Notes: generated from the letters alone by a model not told the origin. DNA of 64,000 nt from Actinomycetospora sp. TBRC 11914 (GCF_012933465.1 NZ_JABBND010000010.1:62001-126000); one strand, 5' to 3'; positions 29,226 through 37,912 are shown, numbered from the stretch's first letter. Made by a program: numbers and translations.

Positions 29226-29260
29226 GAGCCCGGGGCCCGGACCGACCCGTCGCGGCCCGG

Positions 29261-29266
29261 TAGACT
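29261..29266 (+). promoter_or_regulatory. -10 element of rsfS (leaderless)
   Basis: TAGACT, 8 nt before the ATG at 29275; no Shine-Dalgarno. It would drive the rsfS-gpgP-octT operon. Confidence 0.55.
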
Positions 29267-29274
29267 GGACCCCG

Positions 29275-29661
29275 ATGGCCGCCACCGACAGTGCGCGGCG
29301 CCTGGCCGACGTCGCGGCCCTGGCCGCCGCCGACAAGCTCGCCCAGGACGTGGTCGCGATCGACGTCTCCGAGCGCCTCCCCCTCACCGACGTCTTCGTC
29401 ATCGCCTCGGCGCCCAACGAGCGGCAGGTGCAGGCCGTCGTCGACGAGGTCGAGGAGAAGCTGCGCGCCGAGGATGTCAAGGCGGTGCGCCGGGAGGGCC
29501 GGCAGGAGGCCCGCTGGGTGCTCCTCGACTTCGGCGACGTCGTGGTGCACGTCCTGCACACCGACGAGCGCGAGTTCTACGGCCTCGAGCGGCTGTGGAA
29601 GGACTGCCCGCGCCTCGAGCTGCCGGCCGAGGTCAGCGGCCCCGTCCGCGCCGGCGACTGA
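29275..29661 (+). CDS. rsfS: Ribosome silencing factor RsfS
   Basis: 128 residues. RsfS binds L14 and blocks subunit joining when nutrients are short. Motifs are DVVAIDVSERLPLTDVFVI, REGRQEARWVLLDFGDVVVH and FYGLERLWKD. It is the first gene of rsfS-gpgP-octT, the same order as in mycobacteria. Five bases separate it from gpgP. Confidence 0.94.
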   Translation: MAATDSARRLADVAALAAADKLAQDVVAIDVSERLPLTDVFVIASAPNERQVQAVVDEVEEKLRAEDVKAVRREGRQEARWVLLDFGDVVVHVLHTDEREFYGLERLWKDCPRLELPAEVSGPVRAGD

Positions 29662-29666
29662 CCGCG

Positions 29667-30278
29667 GTGATCACCCGACTCGTCCTGCTCCGCCACGGCC
29701 GGACCGCCTGGAACGCCGAGCGCCGCATGCAGGGCCGGCTGGACCCGCCGCTGGACGGGACCGGTCTCGCACATGCGCAGGCCGTGGCGCCCGTGGTCGC
29801 CGGGTTCGCGCCGACGGTGCTGCTGTGCTCCGACCAGTCACGGGCGCTGCAGACCGCGCTCGCGGTCGCCGAGGCCACCGGTCTCGAACCGCGCAAGGAG
29901 CCGCGGCTGCGGGAGGCCGACGTCGGGCAGTGGCAGGGCCTGGTCGACACCGAGGTGGAGCAGGGCTGGCCCGGTCAGCTGGACCGGTGGCACGTCGACC
30001 CCACCGCGACGCCCCCCGGCGGGGAGTCGCGGGTGGACGCGGCGCAGCGGGCGCTCCCGGTGCTGCGCGAGCTGGTCGGGACCCCCGGGCCCGGCACCGT
30101 CGGCGACACCGCGGTCCTCGTCGCGCACGGGGCGGTGATCTCGGCGACGACCAGTGCCTTCCTCGGCTGGCCGGTCGAGCAGTGGCCGTCGCTGGGCCCG
30201 CTCGGCAACTGCCGGTGGTCGCTGCTGGAGTTCCGTCCCGACCGCTGGCGGCTCGTGCAGTGGAACGCCGGGGCGTGA
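29667..30278 (+). CDS. gpgP: Histidine phosphatase, probable glucosyl-3-phosphoglycerate phosphatase
   Basis: 203 residues of the phosphoglycerate-mutase superfamily. RHGRTAWN at 9-16 has the phosphorylated His10, and the second histidine is in VLVAHGAV. The position between rsfS and octT is that of the mycobacterial GpgP, which dephosphorylates glucosyl-3-phosphoglycerate in methylglucose lipopolysaccharide synthesis. The substrate is inferred from context; another phosphatase activity is possible. The start is GTG at 29667. Confidence 0.82.
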   Translation: MITRLVLLRHGRTAWNAERRMQGRLDPPLDGTGLAHAQAVAPVVAGFAPTVLLCSDQSRALQTALAVAEATGLEPRKEPRLREADVGQWQGLVDTEVEQGWPGQLDRWHVDPTATPPGGESRVDAAQRALPVLRELVGTPGPGTVGDTAVLVAHGAVISATTSAFLGWPVEQWPSLGPLGNCRWSLLEFRPDRWRLVQWNAGA

Positions 30279-31138
30279 CGCCGGACGGCCGCGTCGCGCC
30301 CCACCTGCTGGTGCTCGGCGACTCGCTGGCCTTCCACGGCCCCCGCACGGCCCACCCCGCCGACGAGCCGCGCCTCTGGCCGCACGTCGCCGCGGCGGCG
30401 CTGGGCGGGACCGCCGACCTGCACGCGGGTCTCGGCTGGACCGCGCGCCACGCGTGGTCGGCGGTGCGGACCGACCCCCGGGTGTGGGCGTCGGTGCGGC
30501 ACACCGACGTCCTCGTGCTCGGCGTCGGCGGCATGGACTCGCTGCCCTCGCCCCTCCCGACCGCCCTGCGCGAGCTGATCCCCGTGCTGCGCCCCGCCGG
30601 GCTGCGGGCCCGGGTGCGCGCCGGCTACCGCGCGGGGCACGCCGCGGCGGCGACGGCCGGCGCGCGGTGGGCCGGTGGGTGGCCGACAGCGCTCTCCGCG
30701 GCCGAGACCGTGCGCTGTCTGGAGCAGTGCCGGGTGGCGGTGACGGCGCTGCGGCCCCACGCGCCGGTCGTCCTGCTGCTGCCCCCGGTGCACCGGTCAC
30801 CGCTCTACGGCGGGGTGCACCGGCGGCGGTCGGGGCACGTGGCCGCCTTGCGGGCCTGGGCGGCGGGGCACGGGGTGGTGACCGTCGAGGCGGCCGGGCT
30901 GGTGGCCGAGCACGTGCTCACCGGGCACGGCAACCCCGACGGCATCCACTGGGGCTGGCCGGGGCACCGGGCGGTGGGGGAGGCGGTGGCCGCGGCCGTC
31001 GCGGGGGAGCTGCCTGCGCCGCGCGGCGGAGGGCCGGCGGTCCGGGAGGAGCAGCCGGCCATCCCCACCGGCAGCGGGACCCCGGGTGGTCCCCAGGCCC
31101 GGTCGCAGCGCTCGGAGGAGACGCCGGTCCGTCCCTAG
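30275..31138 (+). CDS. octT: SGNH-fold acyltransferase/hydrolase, OctT-like
   Basis: 287 residues. The nucleophile block is LVLGDSLAF with Ser17, the oxyanion Gly is in VLGVGGMDS, and the C-terminal Asp-His pair is in NPDGIHWGWPGH. In mycobacteria the gene at this position encodes the octanoyltransferase that acylates glucosylglycerate. The last ~40 residues are a Pro/Gly-rich tail. The GTG overlaps the gpgP stop (GTGA). The name rests on synteny plus the SGNH motifs. Confidence 0.7.
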   Translation: MTPDGRVAPHLLVLGDSLAFHGPRTAHPADEPRLWPHVAAAALGGTADLHAGLGWTARHAWSAVRTDPRVWASVRHTDVLVLGVGGMDSLPSPLPTALRELIPVLRPAGLRARVRAGYRAGHAAAATAGARWAGGWPTALSAAETVRCLEQCRVAVTALRPHAPVVLLLPPVHRSPLYGGVHRRRSGHVAALRAWAAGHGVVTVEAAGLVAEHVLTGHGNPDGIHWGWPGHRAVGEAVAAAVAGELPAPRGGGPAVREEQPAIPTGSGTPGGPQARSQRSEETPVRP

Positions 31139-31141
31139 CGT
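31136..31141 (+). promoter_or_regulatory. -10 element of comEA (leaderless)
   Basis: TAGCGT, beginning in the octT stop codon and ending 7 nt before GTG 31149. Confidence 0.4.
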
Positions 31142-31148
31142 CCGCGGC

Positions 31149-32153
31149 GTGGTCCCCGACGACGCCCGCCTGCGGCTGCAGACCCTCGCCGCCCCGCCCG
31201 GTCCGCCTGCTCCTGGCGGGGGATGGCCGGCGGCGCCGGCGGGCACGCCGGGAGCGCGGCTGGGTCCCGGCGACGGCGGGTGGGGCCAGGGTCCCGACGG
31301 CGGGTGGGGGCAGGGTTCCGACAGCGGGTGGGGGCAGGTTCCCGACGGCGGGTGGGGGCAGGTTCCCGACGGCGGGTGCGGGCAGGGTCCCGACGACGGC
31401 GGGTGGCCGGCCCGGGCCGCGGGGCCGGTGCCCGCGCGCGGCGCCTGGGACGAGCCGCGGACCGGTCCGGGGCGCTGGCTGCCGGCCTCGTGGCTGGCGG
31501 CGCGGTGGGACCCCGGCGGGTGGGGCGCGATCGGGCTGGCGGTGGTCGCCGCGCTGGCGGCCGTGGTGGCGGCGGTCGGGGTGTGGGCGGGGCGGCCGGT
31601 GGCCGAGCCGGTGCCGGCCCTGCCTGCGGTGTCCGCGGGCCCCGCGGCGGCACCGTCCGGTGTGGTGCCCGCGGTGGCGCCGGCACCGGGCGGGCCGGTG
31701 GTGGTGAACGTCGCCGGGAAGGTCCGCCGGCCGGGGCTGGTGACCCTCCGGGAGGGCGCGCGGGTCGGCGAGGCGCTCGAGGACGCGGGCGGGGCGCTCC
31801 CCGGGGTGGACCTCACCCCGCTCAACCTCGCCGCCCGGGTGGTGGACGGGCAGCAGATCCTCGTGGGGGTCGCGGCGCCGGCCGGGTCGGCGCCGGCAGC
31901 GCCCGTCACGGCGGGGGCCGCCCCTGCGGCTGGTGCGGCGCCCGGCGGGGCGGCCCCGGGCGGGAAGCTCGACCTCAACGCCGCGACGCTCGAGCAGCTC
32001 GACGGCCTGCCCGGGGTCGGGCCGGTCACCGCGAAGAAGATCCTGGACTGGCGCACGCAGAACGGCCGGTTCTCGGCGGTCGAGCAGCTGCGGGAGATCC
32101 CGGGGATCGGCGACGCCCGGTTCGGCACCCTGCGCGACCTGGTGCGGGTGTGA
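31149..32153 (+). CDS. comEA: ComEA-like DNA-binding competence protein
   Basis: 334 residues: a Gly/Trp/Gln-rich N-terminal region of five near-identical 8-residue repeats (GWGQGPDG type, about residues 43-84), one membrane helix near 125-150, an SLBB domain (VVVNVAGKVRRPGLVTL) and a C-terminal helix-hairpin-helix (LDLNAATLEQLDGLPGVGP). ComEA receives double-stranded DNA outside the membrane and hands it to ComEC. The intracellular repeat region is unusual. comEC starts in the stop codon. Confidence 0.9.
   Translation: MVPDDARLRLQTLAAPPGPPAPGGGWPAAPAGTPGARLGPGDGGWGQGPDGGWGQGSDSGWGQVPDGGWGQVPDGGCGQGPDDGGWPARAAGPVPARGAWDEPRTGPGRWLPASWLAARWDPGGWGAIGLAVVAALAAVVAAVGVWAGRPVAEPVPALPAVSAGPAAAPSGVVPAVAPAPGGPVVVNVAGKVRRPGLVTLREGARVGEALEDAGGALPGVDLTPLNLAARVVDGQQILVGVAAPAGSAPAAPVTAGAAPAAGAAPGGAAPGGKLDLNAATLEQLDGLPGVGPVTAKKILDWRTQNGRFSAVEQLREIPGIGDARFGTLRDLVRV
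31275..31398 (+). repeat. 24-bp tandem repeat inside comEA
   Basis: Five copies of a unit like GGCGGGTGGGGGCAGG followed by TTCCCGAC, in frame. It encodes the GWGQ repeats and could change copy number by slippage. Confidence 0.8.
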
Positions 32154-34552
32154 CCGCCCCCCGCGACGACGAGCCCCGTCCCCGCTGGGACGGCCGGCTC
32201 GTCCCGCCGGCGCTGGCGGCGTGGGCGGCTGCGCTCGTGGCGCTCGCGCTGGGATGGGGCCCGGGGGCGCTGCTCACGGTCCTGGCGCTGGTCGCGGTGG
32301 TCCTCGGCGGGCGGCGCCTGCTCGGGGCCCGGCGCGCGGGTGGCGCGGCGCCGCGGTGGGCGGCCGGGCTGCTGGCGGCCGGGATCAGCGCCGCGGCGGT
32401 GGGCGGGCTCGCGACGGTCGCGGCGCACCAGGTGGCGGGGCACCCGCTGCGGGCGGCGGCCTCGGCGGGATCGGCCGCCACGCTCGAGGTGGTCCTCACC
32501 GACGACCCCGCGCCGCTGCGCACCACCGGCCTCGGCGGGCCCCGCGTGGTGGTCCGCGCCGAGCTCGTCGCCGCGTCGGCCGCGGGGGCTCGGTGGCGCG
32601 GGGACGGGAGCGTGGTGCTCCTCGCGCCGGCCGCGGGGTGGACGGGCCTGCTCCCGGGCCAGCACGCCACCGCCAGCGGCACGCTCGGGCCGTCCACCCG
32701 CGGCGACCTCACCGTGGCGGTCCTGCGCACCCGCGGCCCGCCCCGCGACGTCGGGCCGCCGCCGGGCGTCCAGGTCGCCGCCGGTGTCCTGCGGGCCGGG
32801 CTGCGCGACGCCTCCCGAGCCGTGCTCGGCGAGGAGCCGGCCGCGCTGCTGCCGGGGCTCGTCGTCGGGGACACGTCCGCGGTCGGCGCGGACCTCGACC
32901 GCGACTTCCGGACGGCGGGCCTCACGCACCTGCTGGCGGTGAGCGGCTCGAACGTCGCGTTCGTTCTCGGCGCGGTCCTGCTCCTCGCCCGGGCCGTCCG
33001 GCTCGGACCGCGGACGGTGGCGGTGCTCGCGCTCCTCGCGCTGGTCGGGTTCGTGGTGCTCGCCCGGCCGTCGCCCAGCGTGCTGCGAGCGGGCGCGATG
33101 GGGGTGGTCGCGATCCTCGCGCTGGCCCTCGGGCGCTCCCGCTCGGTGCTGCCCGCGCTCGCGGCGACGGTGGTGGCCCTGCTACTGGTCGACCCGGCGC
33201 TCGCGGTGGACGCGGGGTTCGCGCTCTCGGTGCTGGCCACCGGTGCGCTCGTGCTGCTCGCCCCGGCGGTCGTCACGGCGCTGCGCCGGCGCGGGGTGCC
33301 GCCCGGGATCGCCGAGGCACTGGCGGTGCCGCTGGCCGCGCACGTGGTCACCGCCCCGGTGGTGGCCGGGCTGTCCGGCGAGGTCAGCCTCGTCGCGGTC
33401 CTCGCGAACCTCCTCGCCGCGCCCGTCGTCGCGCCCGCGACGGTCCTCGGGGTGCTCGCGTCCGTCCTCGCCCCGTGGTGGACCGGCGGCGCCCACGCCG
33501 CGGTGTGGCTGGCCGGGCCCGAGGTGTCCTGGCTCGTGTGGGTCGCGCACCGGTGCGCGGCGGTGCCGGGCGCGACGCTGTCCTGGCCGGGCGGGGTGAC
33601 CGGCGGGCTGCTGCTCGCCGGCCTGGTGCTGCTCGGCCTCGTCGCCCTGCGGTGGCGCCGGGTCCGGCTGCTGTCCCTCGCCGTCGTCGTCGGGCTGCTG
33701 CTCGTGCTGGTGCCGACCCGGGTGGTCCCGGTCGGGTGGCCGCCGCCGGGCTGGGCGTTCGTCGTGTGCGACGTCGGGCAGGGCGACGGGCTCGTCCTCG
33801 CCACGGGCGAGCCCGGGCGGGCCGTGCTGCTCGACGCGGGACCCGACGGCAGCGCGATCGACGGCTGCCTCTCCCGGCTCGGGGTGCGCTCGTTCGCCCT
33901 CGTCGTGCTCTCGCACCTGCACGCCGACCACGTCGACGGGCTCGCCGGGGCGCTGCGCGGGCGACCGGCCGGGGCGGTGGCGATCGGTCCGGTGCACGAG
34001 CCGGTCGGGGCTCTCGCGCAGGTCACCGGGCGGGCCCGGCGGGCGGGGGCGGCCGTCGTCGGGCTCGCCCCCGGCACCACGCTGCGCTGGCCGGCGCTCC
34101 AGCTCGACGTCCTCGGCCCGCTCCACCCGCGCACCCACGTCGACCCCGACGACGGCACCGAGGTCAACGACACGTCACTGGTCCTGCGCGCGACCACCCC
34201 GCTCGGGCGGATCCTGCTGCCCGGCGACGCCGAGGCCTCGTCCCAGGAGGAGCTGCTGGCGTCCGGGGCGGACCTGGGCGCCGACGTGCTCAAGGTGCCC
34301 CACCACGGCTCGCGGTCGTCGCTGCCGGCGTTCGTGACGGCCGCGCACGCCCGGCTCGCGCTGGTCAGCGTCGGGAAGGGCAACAGCTACGGCCACCCGA
34401 ACCCGGCGATGATGGGCCTGCTCGCCGGCACCGGCGCGCTGGTGCGCCGCACCGACCAGAGCGGGGACCTCGCCGTGGTCCCCGGCGCGGGCGGGGGCGC
34501 CGCGGTCGTCGCGCGTGGCGATCCCCGCCCCGATCCGAGGACGGGCCGGTGA
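32150..34552 (+). CDS. comEC: ComEC/Rec2 DNA-uptake channel
   Basis: 800 residues. Several N-terminal helices are followed by the competence domain (LTHLLAVSGSNVAFVLG near 255-272) with many helices, then a C-terminal metallo-beta-lactamase-like nuclease domain: CDVGQGDG, LSHLHADHVDG (about 588-598) and VPHHGSRSS. It transports single-stranded DNA into the cytoplasm. The GTG overlaps the comEA stop. The holA gene that usually follows is displaced by thrC on the other strand. Confidence 0.94.
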   Translation: MTAPRDDEPRPRWDGRLVPPALAAWAAALVALALGWGPGALLTVLALVAVVLGGRRLLGARRAGGAAPRWAAGLLAAGISAAAVGGLATVAAHQVAGHPLRAAASAGSAATLEVVLTDDPAPLRTTGLGGPRVVVRAELVAASAAGARWRGDGSVVLLAPAAGWTGLLPGQHATASGTLGPSTRGDLTVAVLRTRGPPRDVGPPPGVQVAAGVLRAGLRDASRAVLGEEPAALLPGLVVGDTSAVGADLDRDFRTAGLTHLLAVSGSNVAFVLGAVLLLARAVRLGPRTVAVLALLALVGFVVLARPSPSVLRAGAMGVVAILALALGRSRSVLPALAATVVALLLVDPALAVDAGFALSVLATGALVLLAPAVVTALRRRGVPPGIAEALAVPLAAHVVTAPVVAGLSGEVSLVAVLANLLAAPVVAPATVLGVLASVLAPWWTGGAHAAVWLAGPEVSWLVWVAHRCAAVPGATLSWPGGVTGGLLLAGLVLLGLVALRWRRVRLLSLAVVVGLLLVLVPTRVVPVGWPPPGWAFVVCDVGQGDGLVLATGEPGRAVLLDAGPDGSAIDGCLSRLGVRSFALVVLSHLHADHVDGLAGALRGRPAGAVAIGPVHEPVGALAQVTGRARRAGAAVVGLAPGTTLRWPALQLDVLGPLHPRTHVDPDDGTEVNDTSLVLRATTPLGRILLPGDAEASSQEELLASGADLGADVLKVPHHGSRSSLPAFVTAAHARLALVSVGKGNSYGHPNPAMMGLLAGTGALVRRTDQSGDLAVVPGAGGGAAVVARGDPRPDPRTGR

Positions 34553-34558
34553 CGGCGC

Positions 34559-35842
34559 TTACAGGCCGAGGGCCTCGCGGACCGCCTTCGACGACGCGGG
34601 CACCGTCGCCGTCGGGCCGACCTGGCCCTCGATGGCGTCGAGGGTCTTGAGGCCGTCGCCGGTGATCAGCAGCACCGTGTCGGCGTCCGGGTCGAGCCGG
34701 CCCTGCTCCACGAGCTTCTTCGCGTTCGCGACCGTGACCCCGCCCGCGGTCTCGGCGAAGATGCCCTCGGTGCGGGCGAGCAGGCGCATGCCCTCGCGGA
34801 CCTCGTCGTCGTCGACGTCGGTGACCGCACCGCCGCAGCGGCGCACGGTGTCGAGCACGTAGGGGCCGTCGGCGGGGTTGCCGATCGCGAGGGAGCGCGC
34901 GATGGTGTCCGGCTTCTGCGGCCGGACGACGTCGGTGCCCTCGGCGAACGCCGTCGACACCGGGGAGCACCCGGCGGCCTGCGCGCCGAAGACCTTCCAC
35001 CCGGCCTCGTCGACGAGCCCGAGCGACACCAGCTCGCCGTAGGCCTTGTCGACCTTGGTGAGCTGCGAGCCGGACGCCACCGGGATGACCGTCTGCGCCG
35101 GGATGCGCCAGCCGAGCTGCTCGGCGATCTCGTAGCCCAGCGACTTCGAGCCCTCGGCGTAGTAGGGCCGGACGTTGACGTTGACGAACGCCCAGTCCTC
35201 CTGCTCGAAGGCGAGCTCGGTGGCCAGGCGGTTGACGTCGTCGTAGGTGCCGTCGACGGCGAGCAGCGAGGTCTCGTAGACCGCCGTCATGAGGATCTTC
35301 GCCCGCTCGAGCGACGAGGGGATGAGCACGACGGAGTCCCACCCGGCGCGGGCCGCGGCGGCTGCCGTCGCGTTGGCGAGGTTCCCGGTGGAGGGGCAGG
35401 CCAGCACCGTGAAGCCGAGCTCACGGGCGGCCGCCAGGGCGACGGCGACCACGCGGTCCTTGAAGGAGTGGGTCGGGTTGCCGGTGTCGTCCTTGACCCA
35501 CAGGTTGCGGATGCCCAGCTCGGCGCCCAGCCGGTCGGCCTTCACGAGGCGGGTGAACCCGGGCTCGGTGTTCGGGTGGTCCTCGACGGTGCTCGGCACC
35601 GGCAGCAGGTCCTTGTACCGCCAGATCGACTTCGGGCCGCGCTCGATCTGCTCGCGGGTGACGCGGCCGAAGTCGTAGGCGACCTCGAGCGGGCCGAAGC
35701 ACTGGGGACACGCGAACTCGGCCGCGAGGTCGAGGCGGTGGCCGCACGCCCGACACGCCAGGGCGGCCGCGGGGCCGAGGTCGAGAGACGAGCCGGCGGA
35801 CCCGGAGGCGGTGCTCGACGGGCCGGGGGCAGTCAGCGTCAT
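34559..35842 (-). CDS. thrC: Threonine synthase
   Basis: 427 residues. It converts O-phosphohomoserine to threonine with PLP. A zinc ribbon (Cys30, Cys33, Cys45, Cys48) precedes the PLP fold. The Schiff-base lysine is Lys128 in HSFKDR. SxGN-type CPSTGNLANA follows, with GDGLKTLD near the end. It is convergent with comEC, 6 bp apart. A SAM-I riboswitch overlaps its ribosome-binding site, so high SAM should reduce its translation. Threonine and methionine share phosphohomoserine as a precursor in actinobacteria. Confidence 0.96.
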   Translation of the reverse strand: MTLTAPGPSSTASGSAGSSLDLGPAAALACRACGHRLDLAAEFACPQCFGPLEVAYDFGRVTREQIERGPKSIWRYKDLLPVPSTVEDHPNTEPGFTRLVKADRLGAELGIRNLWVKDDTGNPTHSFKDRVVAVALAAARELGFTVLACPSTGNLANATAAAAARAGWDSVVLIPSSLERAKILMTAVYETSLLAVDGTYDDVNRLATELAFEQEDWAFVNVNVRPYYAEGSKSLGYEIAEQLGWRIPAQTVIPVASGSQLTKVDKAYGELVSLGLVDEAGWKVFGAQAAGCSPVSTAFAEGTDVVRPQKPDTIARSLAIGNPADGPYVLDTVRRCGGAVTDVDDDEVREGMRLLARTEGIFAETAGGVTVANAKKLVEQGRLDPDADTVLLITGDGLKTLDAIEGQVGPTATVPASSKAVREALGL

Positions 35843-35851
35843 GAAAGGATT

Positions 35852-35857
35852 CTCCTC
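35852..35857 (-). promoter_or_regulatory. Shine-Dalgarno of thrC, overlapping the riboswitch P1 helix
   Basis: GAGGAG on the minus strand, 9 nt before the ATG. Its first three bases are the last three of the P1 3' strand. Confidence 0.75.
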
Positions 35858-35970
35858 ATCTTCCCCGCGGGCTCGCGGGTCGGAATTGGCACCGGTCTTG
35901 CCTGCCGCGTGCGGCGGGCCGCCGGTTGCCGGGGTGTCGTCGGGCCGGTCCCTCTACCCCTCTGGATGAG
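35855..35970 (-). promoter_or_regulatory. SAM-I (S-box) riboswitch of thrC
   Basis: On the minus strand the aptamer begins CTCATCCAGAGGGGTAGAGG, then GACCGGCCC, CCCGGCAACC, GGTGCCAATTCC and closes with GATGAG. This is the S-box consensus in order. P1 pairs CTCATC with GATGAG. The closing strand runs straight into the Shine-Dalgarno GAGGAG, and no terminator stem lies between aptamer and gene. Control is therefore probably at translation initiation. Confidence 0.9.
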
Positions 35971-36117
35971 CCGTATTCGGTTGTCGGTGACGACTCGGAT
36001 CGGTCTCGACCCCTGCGCGCACGCTACGGGCACGTTACGGCACCACATGGTCACCCGGCCACCGCGCGAGGACGTTGTCCACGCCACGCTGTCGGGGGTT
36101 GCTGGGAGGATGGCCGC

Positions 36118-37137
36118 GTGCCACCGCGAGCCCGTCCCGCCTCGAACCGCTCCTCCGGCGCCCCCGCCGAGGTGGAGGACGCGCCGGTGCGCCTCGTCGT
36201 CGGTGACGAGGGGCTGCTGGTGGAGCGCGCGGTCACCGCCTCGGTCGCCGCCGCCCGCCGTCGGGACCCCGATCTCGAGGTCCGCACGCTGCGGACCTCG
36301 GAGATCACCGCGGGGCTGCTGGCCGAGCTGGTGAGCCCGTCGCTGTTCGCCGAGGCGCGCGTGGTGGTGCTCGAGGCGGCGCAGGACGCGAACGCCGAGG
36401 TGACCACGGTGCTCGTCGACTACGCGAAGGCGCCCACCGAGGGGGTCTCGCTCGTCGTCGTCCACGCCGGCGGCGCGAAGGGCAAGGCGCTCGTCGACGG
36501 GCTGAAGAAGGCGGGCGCCGCGGTCACCGAGGCCGCCAAGCTCCAGAAGTACGACCAGCGGGTCGAGTTCGTGCGCACCGAGGTCCGTCTCGCGGGCGGC
36601 AGCATCACCGGCGAGGCGCTGGGGCTGCTGCTCGACGCGGTCGGTTCCGACCTGCGCGAGCTCGCGTCGGCCTCGTCGCAGCTGGTGAGCGACTCGGCGG
36701 GGCAGGTCGACGCCGAGGCCGTCCGGCGCTTCCACCGCGGGCGCGCCGAGGTGACCGGGTTCGCCGTGGCCGAGCGCGCGGTGACCGGCGACCGGGCGGG
36801 CGCACTGGAGGCGCTGCGCTGGGCACTCGACACCGGGGTGGCGCACGTGCTGGTGGCCGACGCGCTCGCCGACGCGGTGCGCACCATCGCCCGGGTCTCC
36901 GCCGCGGGCCGGGGCGACCCGTACCGGATGGCCTCCGAGCTGAAGATGCCGCCGTGGAAGGTCAAGAAGGCGCAGGGCCAGGCGCGGGGCTGGGACGGGC
37001 CGGGGCTCACCCGCGCCATGTCGCTGGTGGCCGACGTGAACGCCGACGTGAAGGGCGCCGCGGCCGACCCGTCCTACGCGCTGGAGCGGGCCACGGTGGA
37101 GCTGGCCGCGCTCGCGGGTCACGCCCGCCGTCGGTGA
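36118..37137 (+). CDS. holA: DNA polymerase III delta subunit
   Basis: 339 residues. The delta subunit opens the sliding clamp within the clamp loader. The AAA+-like N-terminal region has LVVGDEGLLVERAV near 30, and the central and C-terminal helical domains follow (TGFAVAERAVTGDRAGALEAL and PPWKVKKAQGQARGW). GGGAGGA precedes GTG 36118. It is normally directly downstream of comEC; thrC separates them here. Confidence 0.92.
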   Translation: MPPRARPASNRSSGAPAEVEDAPVRLVVGDEGLLVERAVTASVAAARRRDPDLEVRTLRTSEITAGLLAELVSPSLFAEARVVVLEAAQDANAEVTTVLVDYAKAPTEGVSLVVVHAGGAKGKALVDGLKKAGAAVTEAAKLQKYDQRVEFVRTEVRLAGGSITGEALGLLLDAVGSDLRELASASSQLVSDSAGQVDAEAVRRFHRGRAEVTGFAVAERAVTGDRAGALEALRWALDTGVAHVLVADALADAVRTIARVSAAGRGDPYRMASELKMPPWKVKKAQGQARGWDGPGLTRAMSLVADVNADVKGAAADPSYALERATVELAALAGHARRR

Positions 37138-37155
37138 CGGGACCGGTCGCGGGTC

Positions 37156-37503
37156 GGGGGGCACGTGGGGCGTTGCGGGCTGCGTGGGGTGAGCCCGGCG
37201 GACACGGGGCTTGATCACGGGTACGTGAGGCACGTCGGCAGGTGCGCGGGCTGCGTGGTGTGCCCGTGGCCGGCAGGCAGGGTCCCCCAAGCTTGATCAC
37301 GGGTACGTGAGGCACGCCGGACAGGTGCGCGGGCTGCCTGGTGTGCCCGTGGCCGCCGGGCCGGCCGACGTGGGGCGCCGCGAGCGCGTGCGCAGGCTTC
37401 GTACGGTGCTCGTCGCCGGGAGTCCGGCCGGGCGCGGCGTGATCACGGGCACGTCAGGCATCGAATGCGGGCCCAGGACCTGCGCGGTGTGCCCCTCACC
37501 GAG
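37156..37503. repeat. Repeat family A, locus 2 (four clear units and one degenerate)
   Basis: Units lie at about 37156-37200, 37209-37273, 37291-37355 and 37437-37503, with a degenerate copy near 37368-37425. The clearest two are 82 bp apart and share GCTTGATCACGGGTACGTG, AGGCACG, CAGGTGCGCGGGCTGC and TGGTGTGCCCGTGGCCG. They match the proB-proA copies (GTTGATCA, GGCACGTG, GGTGTGCCCCTC). They occupy the 481-bp gap between the convergent holA and rpsT genes, which holds no gene. Confidence 0.75.
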
Positions 37504-37565
37504 CCGACCCGGCCCGACCCCGGCCCCGGCCCGGACCCCGGCCCGACCGGCCCCGGACACGACGA

Positions 37566-37594
37566 AAGGGCACCCCATGAGCAGGGGTGCCCTT
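37566..37594 (-). terminator. Terminator of rpsT
   Basis: AAGGGCACCCC and GGGGTGCCCTT pair over 11 bp around a 7-nt loop. On the rpsT strand TTTCGTC follows the stem, a short T tract. Confidence 0.8.
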
Positions 37595-37618
37595 CGACGA
37601 ACGAGAGGGAGTCCGACC

Positions 37619-37912
37619 TCAGGCCGGGGTCTTGCCGCCCTTGGCGTCGACCGTGAAGCGCACCGCACGGTGGGCCATGCGCGACTTCTTGTTCGCGGCC
37701 TGGTTCTTGTGGATGACGCCCTTGCTCACGGCCTTGTCGAGCAGGCGGCCGGCCTCGCGGCGGCGCTCGTCGGCGGCGGCGGTGTCGCCGGCCTCGAGGG
37801 TCTCGCGGTAGCGGCGGATCGCGGTCTTGATCCGCGACTTGACCGCCTTGTTCCGCTGGCGGGCCTCCTCGTTCTTGCGGTTGCGCTTGACCTGCTGCTT
37901 GATGTTCGCCAC
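37619..37912 (-). CDS. rpsT: 30S ribosomal protein S20
   Basis: 97 residues, starting [20 protein letters not shown], lysine/arginine-rich and all-helical; it binds the 5' domain of 16S rRNA. The GTG start at 37912 has a GAAGG upstream. A TAATCT -10 at 38008-38013 gives a leader of about 90 nt. It is divergent from lepA, as usual in actinobacteria. Confidence 0.95.
   Translation of the reverse strand: MANIKQQVKRNRKNEEARQRNKAVKSRIKTAIRRYRETLEAGDTAAADERRREAGRLLDKAVSKGVIHKNQAANKKSRMAHRAVRFTVDAKGGKTPA

Noticed and set aside
31275-31398. Possible CRISPR-like array
   Set aside because: The repeats are 24-bp units without spacers, in frame inside comEA.
37307-37656. Frames through the holA-rpsT gap
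   Set aside because: They read through family A repeats and the rpsT terminator and have no ribosome-binding site or homology.
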